From Bacteriovoracales bacterium (GTDB lineage: Bacteria; Bdellovibrionota; Bacteriovoracia; Bacteriovoracales; Bacteriovoracaceae), in contig JASBRV010000010.1 of the NCBI GenBank assembly GCA_030149295.1, positions 1 through 51,807 on the forward strand: a stretch of 51,807 bases of DNA, read 5' to 3'. Below, one piece after another: positions 20,412 to 28,444 of the stretch. A program made the translations under genes and the position numbers. The first letter of the stretch is position 1; each line of letters begins with the position of its first letter. Below the pieces are notes generated by a model. The model did no database searches, was not told the DNA's origin, and saw nothing but the letters and a program-made list of their open reading frames with translations.

Positions 20412-21544
20412 TGCTTCTTTATTCAAAGACCATACAAAGCTTTACAACGAAAATAAAAAAGAAGGCCCATCAAATCATGAAAGAGGAGATGGGCCTTGAT
20501 GTTCGTAGAAGCCGTTTTGTTTGGAGAGGCTATCTTTACCCCCTGCATTTTGTTGTCTTTGAAGACCCTCAAAAGCTTGGTCAATTCAATGCTAGTGCCT
20601 ATCAAATAGGACTTCATAAAAAGCTTATGTACTTGGCGAAAGATGAAGTTATTGAAAATATCCTCCGCCATGAGTTAGCCCATTTTTATACTTTCCTACT
20701 CTATGGGAAACAATTCTCAAGCTTACAACCTCATGGCAAAGAGTTTCAAGACGTATGCAAACGCTTCTACTGGGGCAGAAATGTTAGCCTTGCTTATTCA
20801 AATCTCGAAGAGGAAAACCTCAATGCTCGTGAGGATCAAGAGTTTGAGAAAATAAAAACAAAAATTAAAAAGCTCCTCGCTCTCTCAAGTAGTGATAATC
20901 CTCATGAAGCTGAAATGGCGACCATTAAAGCTAATAACCTTCTTTTAGAGCATAACCTCAAAAACCTTAGTCTCGATATTGAAGAGGAAAATGAGGAAGT
21001 CGTTGTTTTAAGTGTTTATCAAAGTCCAAAGTCCAACCCTATGACCAATGCCCTTTATGATATTCTTCAATACTTCTATGTTCAGCCGGTCATCAACAGA
21101 AATAATAAGGGCGTGCATCTTGATGTGGTTGGATCTCGACTCAACACCTCTTTAGCCCTAGAGGTGAGCCAATTTATCCAAGAAGAATTTTTAAGACTCT
21201 GGTTAAAAACAAAGAGTGAGAAGCCTCATCTTAAAGGGCTAAGGGCAAAAAATAGTTATTTTCTCGGATTGGGAAAAGGCTTTTCAGCTAAACTTAAAGA
21301 AAACAAAAAAACAATCAAAGCCAAGGTCAGTAGCAAAGAGCTTATTATTTTAGAGAAGAAGTTATTAAGTCAGGTTCACATGGCCTTTCCCAGACTTTCT
21401 CGCCAAAAAGGCAGCTCAGGTACTTACCATCCCGACGCCTTATCCTTAGGGCAACGCCATGGTAAAGAAATCAACTTTCGTACGAATTCCCAATCTAAAG
21501 AAACGACAATTTCCAAGCCCTTAGAGCTCTCCTTTTTTAAATAA
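20411..21544 (+). CDS. SprT-like zinc metalloprotein fused to DUF2786
   Basis: A 377-residue protein with two recognisable parts. The N-terminal half is SprT-like: the zinc motif HELAH is at residues 87-91 and the third ligand is probably H108 in PHGKEF. The middle (KIKTKIKKLLALSSSDNPHE... about 138-175) is a DUF2786 domain, a short Lys-rich helical module. The rest is basic. SprT-type proteins in other organisms cut DNA-protein crosslinks or act as uncharacterised proteases. Its start codon lies on the sdhB stop and no other ribosome site is visible, so its expression depends on translation of sdhB. The link with succinate dehydrogenase is unexplained. Confidence 0.8.
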   Translation: MLLYSKTIQSFTTKIKKKAHQIMKEEMGLDVRRSRFVWRGYLYPLHFVVFEDPQKLGQFNASAYQIGLHKKLMYLAKDEVIENILRHELAHFYTFLLYGKQFSSLQPHGKEFQDVCKRFYWGRNVSLAYSNLEEENLNAREDQEFEKIKTKIKKLLALSSSDNPHEAEMATIKANNLLLEHNLKNLSLDIEEENEEVVVLSVYQSPKSNPMTNALYDILQYFYVQPVINRNNKGVHLDVVGSRLNTSLALEVSQFIQEEFLRLWLKTKSEKPHLKGLRAKNSYFLGLGKGFSAKLKENKKTIKAKVSSKELIILEKKLLSQVHMAFPRLSRQKGSSGTYHPDALSLGQRHGKEINFRTNSQSKETTISKPLELSFFK

Positions 21545-21586
21545 ATTCTCTCCCCTTTTAAAGTTTAAATTCCCTTAAAATATTTA

Positions 21587-21614
21587 TAAATAAATTCACC
21601 TTGCTATCCGATAA
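21587..21614 (+). promoter_or_regulatory. Possible sigma-28-like promoter
   Basis: TAAATAAA (21587-21594), 12 bases, then TCCGATAA (21607-21614), compared with the FliA consensus TAAAGTTT-N11-GCCGATAA. The spacer is one base longer than ideal. The predicted transcript would start near 21622, before the gene at 21659. Support is mainly that the same pattern recurs elsewhere in this window. Confidence 0.4.
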
Positions 21615-21658
21615 ATCAGCACGCTCAAAGATCAGTTTCACATAATAGAGGTTTATTA

Positions 21659-22102
21659 ATGTCTAAACAAAAGCAATTCATTACGGCATGCACACTTACC
21701 TTTAAAGCCTTCGACTTTGATGTGACCATGACAAATAACAAATCAACTCTTTGGAATTTCATCACCTATAATCCCAATAATGAAAAACATTATTGTGTCT
21801 TTTGCACCCCTAGCTTATCTAAATCGAAGGGTCTTATAAAAGTGGCCTTAAAGAAGCTTCCCAAACATCATAGACTCGTTGTGGTAACAGAGGTTCTTAC
21901 AGATGACGAAGAAAAAGAAGCGAGAGAACAAGACTATACCGCCACTGAACTCACGACTCTTAAGCGCTATGGTCAAGAAATGCTTGAAGTAAGAAATCGT
22001 GAAGAATCCGGCCCTGAAGATAGTACTAAGGAAGGTGGCTTTGATTACGATGAGGCCGATAATATCATTGATCAGGCCATTAGCCGCGATCGTCTTTTTT
22101 AG
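21659..22102 (+). CDS. Hypothetical protein, acidic C-terminus
   Basis: A 147-residue soluble protein. I recognise no family. The first 85 residues look like a compact alpha/beta domain (strands ITACTLTFKAF, KHYCVFCTP, HHRLVVVTEVL); the remainder is acidic and probably flexible (DDEEKEAREQD, EESGPEDSTKEGG). There is no signal peptide. A possible sigma-28-type promoter lies 45 bases upstream. A short membrane gene follows after 13 bases and is probably co-transcribed. Confidence 0.6.
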   Translation: MSKQKQFITACTLTFKAFDFDVTMTNNKSTLWNFITYNPNNEKHYCVFCTPSLSKSKGLIKVALKKLPKHHRLVVVTEVLTDDEEKEAREQDYTATELTTLKRYGQEMLEVRNREESGPEDSTKEGGFDYDEADNIIDQAISRDRLF

Positions 22103-22115
22103 ATAAACTATTACC

Positions 22116-22346
22116 ATGCAAATTTTTGTTCTGCTTACCACCATTGCTGGCGGTGTCTACTTTCTTATGTTTGAACCTGATTCTCCAGTCGCCACTTTTC
22201 TTATGGCGTTGATGCCCCTGGGCTGGGCGGCTCTCTTCACCCTTCGTTTTTTGACGGAAAGAAAAAAGAAAAAAGTAGAAAAGATGGAAGAGGGACCCAA
22301 AGAAAAAAAGAAATTTCACGATCCTAGTGATTTGATACCAAAATAA
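22116..22346 (+). CDS. Small membrane protein, two helices and a Lys-rich tail
   Basis: A 76-residue protein with two short hydrophobic segments (about 1-16 and 22-43) and a very basic cytoplasmic tail (RKKKKVEKMEEGPKEKKK). No family is recognised. The stop codon TAA (22344-22346) lies inside the first direct repeat of the structured element described at 22341-22515, so the element reaches into the gene. A frame on the opposite strand also exists, but the helix-then-basic pattern favours this strand. Confidence 0.5.
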   Translation: MQIFVLLTTIAGGVYFLMFEPDSPVATFLMALMPLGWAALFTLRFLTERKKKKVEKMEEGPKEKKKFHDPSDLIPK

Positions 22347-22515
22347 ACACGAGCCTGACGCCGAAGATAAGCCATATCCAAAAACCGATTTGAATTGAGA
22401 GAAAGGTTTAGATTCAAGGAAGGTTTGAGTTTATTTCTAGGGAGCATACGAAAGTATGTGACCGAAATAAACACAAGCCTGACGCCGAAGATAAGCCATT
22501 ATCTCAATTCAAATC
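22341..22515. repeat. Composite direct/inverted repeat element between convergent genes
   Basis: Two 35-base direct copies with one mismatch lie at 22341-22375 and 22465-22499 (core CTGACGCCGAAGATAAGCC). A 14-bp perfect inverted repeat, GATTTGAATTGAGA, is at 22387-22400 and 22502-22515. Between them a hairpin forms: GTTTATTTC (22429-22437) with GAAATAAAC (22464-22472), and inside it CATAC-GAAA-GTATG (22445-22458) with a GNRA loop. The ends overlap the stop codons of both flanking genes. It could be a mobile palindromic element, a structured RNA, or a shared terminator. Confidence 0.8.
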
Positions 22516-23215
22516 AGACTTGCTTTTTATCGGGTCCAAACATCCACTTATGCTGCTGCCCTACAACCCGAAATAACCCGCCACTTTGCTCATTCCAATC
22601 AACAACAGACTGAAACCTCTCCATAGGAAATTCTTCACCAAGATTATAGGAAGGTGTGAGATACCATGGAAAGTTATGACCTTCTCCAAAATGGGTCTCT
22701 CTAAAGTTAAGAACATCGTCAAAATCTTCACGAGTTTCGATGACGGCCTTAATTTGAAATTTACCTGAATATTGCTCAACTAATTTATGAAAGAGCTTTT
22801 CATTGACCTTCACTTGAGTTGAAGGCGTTTTATAATCAAAAGAGATGAAATCAATCAAATCAAAGATGGTTGGTACTATTCTTGTTCCCGCAGCTTCAAT
22901 ATTGATCCAATAATTTCTCAATTTCAATTCTTTAATAAGAGCTAAAACACCCTCTTCATTTTTTGGATGAAGAGGATCTCCTCCCGTAATACTCACCCTC
23001 TTTATCTTTCCCAACGCTTCAGATTGAATATTGGATAGCGTTTGCTCCATGGTTAGAGTGCCTTGCAGAGGAAAGTCCCAAGTCTCTTTGGAATCACAAT
23101 TCACGCAGCCAATAGCACACCCTTGAAAACGGACAAAAACTTGGGGACTGCCAAGCCAATGGCCTTCACCTTCTGTGGCCCTATAAATGGAGTTTATGGC
23201 TAATCTTGTGTTCAT
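22514..23215 (-). CDS. queE: 7-carboxy-7-deazaguanine synthase
   Basis: A 233-residue radical SAM enzyme that contracts the pterin ring to the deazapurine CDG on the way to preQ0, preQ1 and queuosine. The cluster cysteines are C33, C37 and C40 (QGCAIGCVNCDSKETW), after the substrate segment YRATEGEGHWLG. SAM-binding ITGGDPL follows. The CX3CX2C form with the conserved D after it is typical of QueE. No other que gene is adjacent, but a tgt gene lies 15 kb away in the window. The stop codon is within the inverted repeat of the composite element downstream. Confidence 0.93.
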   Translation of the reverse strand: MNTRLAINSIYRATEGEGHWLGSPQVFVRFQGCAIGCVNCDSKETWDFPLQGTLTMEQTLSNIQSEALGKIKRVSITGGDPLHPKNEEGVLALIKELKLRNYWINIEAAGTRIVPTIFDLIDFISFDYKTPSTQVKVNEKLFHKLVEQYSGKFQIKAVIETREDFDDVLNFRETHFGEGHNFPWYLTPSYNLGEEFPMERFQSVVDWNEQSGGLFRVVGQQHKWMFGPDKKQV

Positions 23216-23276
23216 GAGCCATCTATATCATGAGGAGGAGTCTCTTGCTAGAGTGCATGATAGCCTAGGGCAGCTT

Positions 23277-23639
23277 TTACGGCCCTGTACAAAGCTTCTT
23301 CAGGCTTCTAAAGCGAATACCTAACTGAGCAATGCTTTCATTTGGATAATCCCTTCTAAGAATGGCCATACTTAAAATTGCCATTTCTTTACGAGACCCT
23401 TCTAGCTCTTCCCCAATAATTTCAATGACTTCTGAATTACTATCCAGTTCTTCCCAGTCTTTAACCTTCTGCTTGGCCTCAAAGATTAATTGACTCTGTT
23501 CTCGCTCTTTTCTCTCTTTAAGAATACTTCGTACCGCTTCCATACAGGACAACTTAGCTTTTTGGGCTGGATTTCGATGCGCCTCTTTATGGGCACAAGA
23601 AAAACAAAGTAAAATTGATAAAAAAGAAAAAAACTTCAC
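23277..23639 (-). CDS. Small lipoprotein
   Basis: A 120-residue protein starting with GTG at 23639. The signal is MKFFSFLSILLCFSC, with lipobox Cys at residue 15. The mature part is mostly charged helix (ILKERKEREQSQLIFEAKQKV) and has one more Cys pair further on. No family is recognised. A very good sigma-28-like promoter on this strand ends 7 bases before the start, so the message may be nearly leaderless. The neighbour on the other side is divergent and has a similar element. Confidence 0.65.
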   Translation of the reverse strand: MKFFSFLSILLCFSCAHKEAHRNPAQKAKLSCMEAVRSILKERKEREQSQLIFEAKQKVKDWEELDSNSEVIEIIGEELEGSRKEMAILSMAILRRDYPNESIAQLGIRFRSLKKLCTGP

Positions 23640-23645
23640 TCCCTC

Positions 23646-23672
23646 TTATCGGCAATAGCACCCCAAAATTTA
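23646..23672 (-). promoter_or_regulatory. Sigma-28-like promoter, minus strand
   Basis: Reading the minus strand: TAAATTTT (23672-23665), 11 bases, GCCGATAA (23653-23646). This matches the FliA consensus TAAAGTTT-N11-GCCGATAA at 15 of 16 positions. It points to the lipoprotein start at 23639, leaving almost no leader. Confidence 0.6.
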
Positions 23673-23682
23673 AAACTTTCCC

Positions 23683-23709
23683 TCAAATAAAAACCCCTAA
23701 AACCGATAA
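23683..23709 (+). promoter_or_regulatory. Weaker sigma-28-like promoter, plus strand
   Basis: TCAAATAA (23683-23690), 11 bases, ACCGATAA (23702-23709). The -10 matches 7 of 8, the -35 core TAAA only 3 of 4. It forms a divergent pair with the element on the minus strand; CTTATCGG (23645-23652) and CCGATAAG (23703-23710) are an inverted repeat. It precedes the gene at 23719 by 9 bases. Confidence 0.4.
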
Positions 23710-23718
23710 GTTAGGGAC

Positions 23719-25059
23719 ATGAGAAGATTCATTTCCCTACTTTTCACTTTATCAATTTGCTTTTTTTCAAGCCACGCAGTTGAGCACCGTCAACTGATGA
23801 AAGACCTAGATTTTGAAGTCAAACTCACAGGCCTTATCCTTGAGATGGGCCAAGAGATAAGTCGAGAAATTCCCAATTCCCCAAACCATAACTTATCTCA
23901 TCAAGAGATTATTGACCTTCTTCATAATAAAGCCGTGAAATATGCCGTGGCCTACGATAGTTATTATGCAGCTAAATATCAAGGCCAATACGAAAAAGGC
24001 TCTTTTACAAAACTCATCCGTAAGATCAACTGGCATGAAATTTTTCTTGCTACCAAAGAGCATCTAAAAAACTCCGCTGGAATTATTAAACTCTACGGTG
24101 CAGGCTATATTCTCGCCTTTATGGTAGGCACGGTGATTGAATATGCCAGCTATTACTTTCTTGCCCTATTTAATTTAAAAATTCTTTTATCAGCTGCCGT
24201 ATTTATTCCCTATGGTAACGGACTTCTCATTTTTCCTCTTAAATACGAAGAATTTGTCCATCGAAAAAAAATGCGCGAAATTCTTGGAGGAAAAGAAAAG
24301 TACAATGCTTTTGTCGCTTACCGTAAAGAATTGCGGGACAACCTCAAACTGACCTCTCCGAAAAAAATACTTTATCCCCTCATTGAAGGCTTAGAAGAAA
24401 AAAGTATTAAAGCTGCAGCTATCTCTCCCAAAAGCTCTGCAGGAAAACTTTTGTTATCGGCAAAAAGAGCTATGGGTTTCGAAACTATTGATCTTGACTA
24501 TCAAAACATTAAACTCTTTTTAAAAAATCATTCTATTTCAAATCAGGCCATAGATTATATTCTAGACTCTCCGATGCCTGAATATATAAAAACTGGATTG
24601 ATCAGCCAAAATATTCTTGAGTCATCTAACTCCAATATAAGATCAAAATTCTTATCTCACTTTAATGAATTTCTTGTCGATATTAAGCCTCAAGGTCATC
24701 GAGACGATGTCAAAAAGTGGCTCAAAGAGATGTACGATAAACCATCTGTAGAAAAGATCCGTCGCCTTATGGCCAATCTTCCTGAAGGGGTAGAGCCCAA
24801 AATGGTCGCACAAGCTTGGGATAAATTTATCTTACCTCATTATTCGAGAGAATTTAATATCAGTTATTTCCAATATAGACGCCTCAAACAGGAGGTTCTT
24901 CTTTTTAAAGACCAAGTTTTACAAAAAGAAAATATAAATCAAGAAGAGTTTTTTGAAATATTCGATAAACATCTAACAAAGGCGTTAAAATTTAATCTCA
25001 AGCAGTGTGAAGTACCAGAGGAAACTGTACTTAAAGTTCTCTTAAGAGGTAGCCTGTGA
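23719..25059 (+). CDS. Unknown 446-residue membrane protein
   Basis: It begins with a signal-like segment (MRRFISLLFTLSICFFSSHA), so the N-terminal domain (about 20-120, helical) is probably outside the cytoplasm. Two adjacent membrane helices lie at about 125-160 and 165-190 (YILAFMVGTVIEYASYYFLAL, then ILLSAAVFIPYGNGLLIFPL). The remaining 250 residues are helical and charged without known motifs. The stop codon overlaps the GTG start of the thiolase gene (GTGA), so it leads a four-gene operon with thiolase, FadB-type enzyme and FHA protein. No family is recognised. A role with fatty-acid oxidation or predator physiology would be a guess. Confidence 0.65.
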   Translation: MRRFISLLFTLSICFFSSHAVEHRQLMKDLDFEVKLTGLILEMGQEISREIPNSPNHNLSHQEIIDLLHNKAVKYAVAYDSYYAAKYQGQYEKGSFTKLIRKINWHEIFLATKEHLKNSAGIIKLYGAGYILAFMVGTVIEYASYYFLALFNLKILLSAAVFIPYGNGLLIFPLKYEEFVHRKKMREILGGKEKYNAFVAYRKELRDNLKLTSPKKILYPLIEGLEEKSIKAAAISPKSSAGKLLLSAKRAMGFETIDLDYQNIKLFLKNHSISNQAIDYILDSPMPEYIKTGLISQNILESSNSNIRSKFLSHFNEFLVDIKPQGHRDDVKKWLKEMYDKPSVEKIRRLMANLPEGVEPKMVAQAWDKFILPHYSREFNISYFQYRRLKQEVLLFKDQVLQKENINQEEFFEIFDKHLTKALKFNLKQCEVPEETVLKVLLRGSL

Positions 25060-26270
25060 CAGAATGTTATATCTATCATTGCCTAAGAAGCCCCATTGGA
25101 AAAGGGAACAAGACTGGCAGCCTTCACACCATAAAACCGATTGAATTGGCCGCTCAGATTTTAAAATCCTTGATTCAAAATAAGAATATTCCCTCAAATG
25201 CTATTGAAGACATCATTCTTGGGAATGCAACAAATATAGGAGAGCAAGGAGGGCCTTTGGCAAAAACATCTGCTCTTCATGCTGGTTTTTCCCCGACGGT
25301 TTCAGGTCTTAACATTAATCGTTATTGTGCCAGTTCATTAGAGGCCCTGAATTTAAGTGCCGCTAAAATTATGTGTGGCCAAAACCAGCTCCTCATAGCG
25401 GCTGGTGTGGAGTCCATGAGCCGTGTCCCTATGGGATTAGAAGGCGGATCACATAGAGTTGATCCAGAAATTGCCATAAATCATCAATACATACCACAAG
25501 GAGTTGCAGCAGATCTACTTGCTTCTTTGAAGCGCTTCTCAAGAAGAGACCTCGATCAATGGGCCGTCGCCTCTCACCAAAAAGCTACAAAAGCACAAGA
25601 AAGAAACTTTTTTAAGAAATTAATTATACCTATAAAAGATAAGCTTGATGCCTCCCAATTAAGCTATGATGAACTTGTCAGATCTGATACGACAATGGAA
25701 AGCCTCGCCACTCTTGAACCAAGTTTTCATAATCTTGGAACTACGATCGGTTATGATCATCGCGCCCTTTCACGTTACCCAGAACTAGAAAAGATAGAGC
25801 ACCTTCATCATGCGGGAAACACCTGCTCAGTGGCAGATGGCTCCTCTGCTGTCCTTTTAGGAAATGAGCGAATAGCGAAAAAATATGCAATCACTCCAAA
25901 AGCAAAAGTGCGCGCTTTTGCTACAGGAAGTGGTGAGCCAACTTTAATGTTTAGTGGTTTAAATAACGCCATTCAAACTGTTTTGAAAAATGCAGATCTA
26001 GAACTAAGTGATATTGATCTCTTTGAAATCAATGAGCCCTTCTCTAGTGTCGTCCTTAACACTATCGATGAATTTGATCTTGATCCCGATAAAGTCAATG
26101 TGAATGGGGGGGTCATTGCTCTAGGCCATGCCTTGGGCTCAACGGGTGCCATGCTTACAGGGCATGCTCTCTGTGCCCTTGAGGAAAGTGACCAAAGGTT
26201 AGCCCTCATTGCCATCGGGACTCTCTCCGGAATGGGAGTCGCCACAATTATAGAGAGGCTATCCCCATGA
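25056..26270 (+). CDS. Thiolase, beta-oxidation type, second catalytic Cys replaced
   Basis: A 404-residue thiolase, starting with GTG inside the upstream stop. The nucleophile is C91 in NRYCASSLEALN. NEPFSSVV and the catalytic His in GGVIALGHALGSTGA are present. The usual second Cys, in the C-x-x-G-x-G motif near the C-terminus, is not found: the matching segment reads IGTLSGMGVATI, with Gly at the aligned place. Together with the following FadB-type gene it looks like the two subunits of a trifunctional fatty-acid oxidation complex. The missing Cys could mean altered activity, or a shifted alignment; a structure-based comparison would tell. Confidence 0.85.
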   Translation: MTECYIYHCLRSPIGKGNKTGSLHTIKPIELAAQILKSLIQNKNIPSNAIEDIILGNATNIGEQGGPLAKTSALHAGFSPTVSGLNINRYCASSLEALNLSAAKIMCGQNQLLIAAGVESMSRVPMGLEGGSHRVDPEIAINHQYIPQGVAADLLASLKRFSRRDLDQWAVASHQKATKAQERNFFKKLIIPIKDKLDASQLSYDELVRSDTTMESLATLEPSFHNLGTTIGYDHRALSRYPELEKIEHLHHAGNTCSVADGSSAVLLGNERIAKKYAITPKAKVRAFATGSGEPTLMFSGLNNAIQTVLKNADLELSDIDLFEINEPFSSVVLNTIDEFDLDPDKVNVNGGVIALGHALGSTGAMLTGHALCALEESDQRLALIAIGTLSGMGVATIIERLSP

Positions 26271-28444
26271 TCAATCTTCAACAAATTGAAGGAAATATCA
26301 CATGCCTTTCTTTTGAAAATAGAGAAAGAGATTTGAACCTCTTTACGGAATCATTTCTTTCTCACTTAGAAACTCTCATTGAGGAAATTATTAGAGATAA
26401 ATCAACCCAAGGGATTATTTTTACAAGTTCCAAAAATGACTTTCATTCAGGCACTGATTTAACTCTCTTCCTTGAACATAAAACTCCTCAAGAAATTTTT
26501 AAATTCTTAATGAGGTTACAAAAGGTCTTCAGAGAAATTGAAAGGTGGGGCAAACCAGTCGTTTCCGCAATTTCAGGAAGTGTACTGGGTTGCGGACTTG
26601 AACTGGCATTATCTAGTGATTATAGAGTAGCTATCAACCATCACAGCATCTCTCTCGGATTTCCTGAGATTAAATTGGGTCTCATGCCAGGAGCGGGAGG
26701 TTGCCAAAGACTTCTAAGGCTCATAGGCCCTGATAAGGCCCTCACCCTACTTTTATCCGGTGAAAAATTAAACCCAAAACAAGCAAGGGCGATAGGACTT
26801 ATTGACTTACTCGTTGAAACAAAGTCTGAACTCATAGAGAGCTCCATTGCATTTATTGAGCAAAACCAAGAAAAAAACCAAATAGCACCAAATAAAAAGT
26901 TCTGGCATAACCAATACTCCCCTCTTTATTTCCAGGGGCAAAAATTTTTTAGTGAGTGGTCTGCAAAAATACAAAGAGACTATAGAGGACAAGGACTTGG
27001 CGCTCAAAGGATTCTCTCTTGTCTCTATGAAGGTAGCCTCCTTGACTTAGAGCCAGCATGTAAAATAGAAGCTCAGTCTTTTGCAGAATTATTTAAGGCG
27101 GAGACCTCACAAAGAATGATTAAGACCTTATTTTTTGGGGTCAACCGCTGTAAGGAACTTGGAAAATCCTTTATTGAAAAACATGACTCTATTGAATCAG
27201 TGGCCATTATAGGTAGTGGTGTTATGGGAGTTCAAATTGCTCAGGCAATGATCTTAAGAGGTATAAATGCTTATCTTGTAGATAGAGACCTAACAACAGC
27301 TGAAATAGAAAGAAATCAAATTCTTAAAAATATCGAATCCCTCACCGCTCAAGAAGGTCTTGATAAAAGTGTTACCATTCATGCAAAAGAGCGCATCAAA
27401 GCCGTAGCTACTATTGGAGATGTTAAAGATTGTCATATTTTTATCGAGGCCGTTGATGAGCTCGTGGAAACAAAGAAATTACTATATCAGAGTCTTGAAG
27501 AATGTATTGATGATGAAAAAATCATCATTTCCAATACTTCTTCTCTTCCCCTTGAACTCCTTTCCCAAGGTATGAAAGTTCCTGAACGCCTTGTTGGTTT
27601 ACATTTTTTCGCTCCGGCCACAACCGAACCCTTAGTAGAAATTGTCAAATCAAAGATTACATCACAAAAAGCTCTTATTTCTGCCTTAAAGCTCGCGAAT
27701 CAACTTGATAAAACTCCTATAGTAGTAAGAGATAGTCATGGTTTTTTTACGACGAGAGTCATGGTTAGCTATATCCTTGAGGCCATTCTTTGCCTGAAAG
27801 AAGGTATCCCGGCCCCCATCATTGAAAATGCGGGACGGATGCTGGGTTTTCCCGTAGGTCCCCTTGAACTTGCAGACAAGACATCACTTACAATGATTAG
27901 TGCTCTACTTAAAGAAAAGATTAAAGTTACTGGAAAGGAACTAGATTCTGAATCTGATGAATATACTGTTCTAGAGGTATTAGAAAAAATAATTTTAAAA
28001 CATAAAGAACTAGACAAAAAAGGTGTTCCCAGTTTTTACGACTATCACAAAGACAAAAAGATTTTAAGCGAGTTAACGAAGTCCTATACCCAGAGGAACG
28101 GGCCAGAAAAGAACATTTCAATTGAGGATATTAAAAAGCGTCTCATCAATATTCAACTGGTTGAAACAATGAAATGTTATGAAGAAGGTGTTCTCAATAC
28201 GGCCCATGAAGGAGATGTCGCTTCTCTTCTTGGGTGGGGTTTCCCTGCTGAAACCGGTGGAATTGTTTCTCATTGTCATCAGTATGGAAATGAAAAACTT
28301 CTTGAGGAACTCAGCAAAATGTCTTCACAGTGGGGTAGCCGCTTTCTTCCACCAAAAATATTAAAAACACTCATCAATAAAAACTATCAGTCATTGCATG
28401 AAGCTCGAGAAATTCTTGCAAGTGCTCTACTGGAGGATTCATGA
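26267..28444 (+). CDS. FadB/HADHA-type enoyl-CoA hydratase and 3-hydroxyacyl-CoA dehydrogenase
   Basis: A 725-residue two-enzyme protein. Residues 1-200 are a crotonase fold with both catalytic Glu residues (GCGLELALSSDYRVA and SLGFPEIKLGLMPGAGG). Residues 305-490 are the NAD domain (IIGSGVMGVQIAQ) with the His of GLHFFAPATTEP and the Glu of LVEI; the GFFTTR motif resembles mitochondrial HADHA more than E. coli FadB. Two C-terminal helical domains follow. It starts within the thiolase stop (ATGA) and ends on the FHA start (ATGA). It would carry out the hydration and oxidation steps of beta-oxidation, next to the thiolase. Confidence 0.92.
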   Translation: MINLQQIEGNITCLSFENRERDLNLFTESFLSHLETLIEEIIRDKSTQGIIFTSSKNDFHSGTDLTLFLEHKTPQEIFKFLMRLQKVFREIERWGKPVVSAISGSVLGCGLELALSSDYRVAINHHSISLGFPEIKLGLMPGAGGCQRLLRLIGPDKALTLLLSGEKLNPKQARAIGLIDLLVETKSELIESSIAFIEQNQEKNQIAPNKKFWHNQYSPLYFQGQKFFSEWSAKIQRDYRGQGLGAQRILSCLYEGSLLDLEPACKIEAQSFAELFKAETSQRMIKTLFFGVNRCKELGKSFIEKHDSIESVAIIGSGVMGVQIAQAMILRGINAYLVDRDLTTAEIERNQILKNIESLTAQEGLDKSVTIHAKERIKAVATIGDVKDCHIFIEAVDELVETKKLLYQSLEECIDDEKIIISNTSSLPLELLSQGMKVPERLVGLHFFAPATTEPLVEIVKSKITSQKALISALKLANQLDKTPIVVRDSHGFFTTRVMVSYILEAILCLKEGIPAPIIENAGRMLGFPVGPLELADKTSLTMISALLKEKIKVTGKELDSESDEYTVLEVLEKIILKHKELDKKGVPSFYDYHKDKKILSELTKSYTQRNGPEKNISIEDIKKRLINIQLVETMKCYEEGVLNTAHEGDVASLLGWGFPAETGGIVSHCHQYGNEKLLEELSKMSSQWGSRFLPPKILKTLINKNYQSLHEAREILASALLEDS

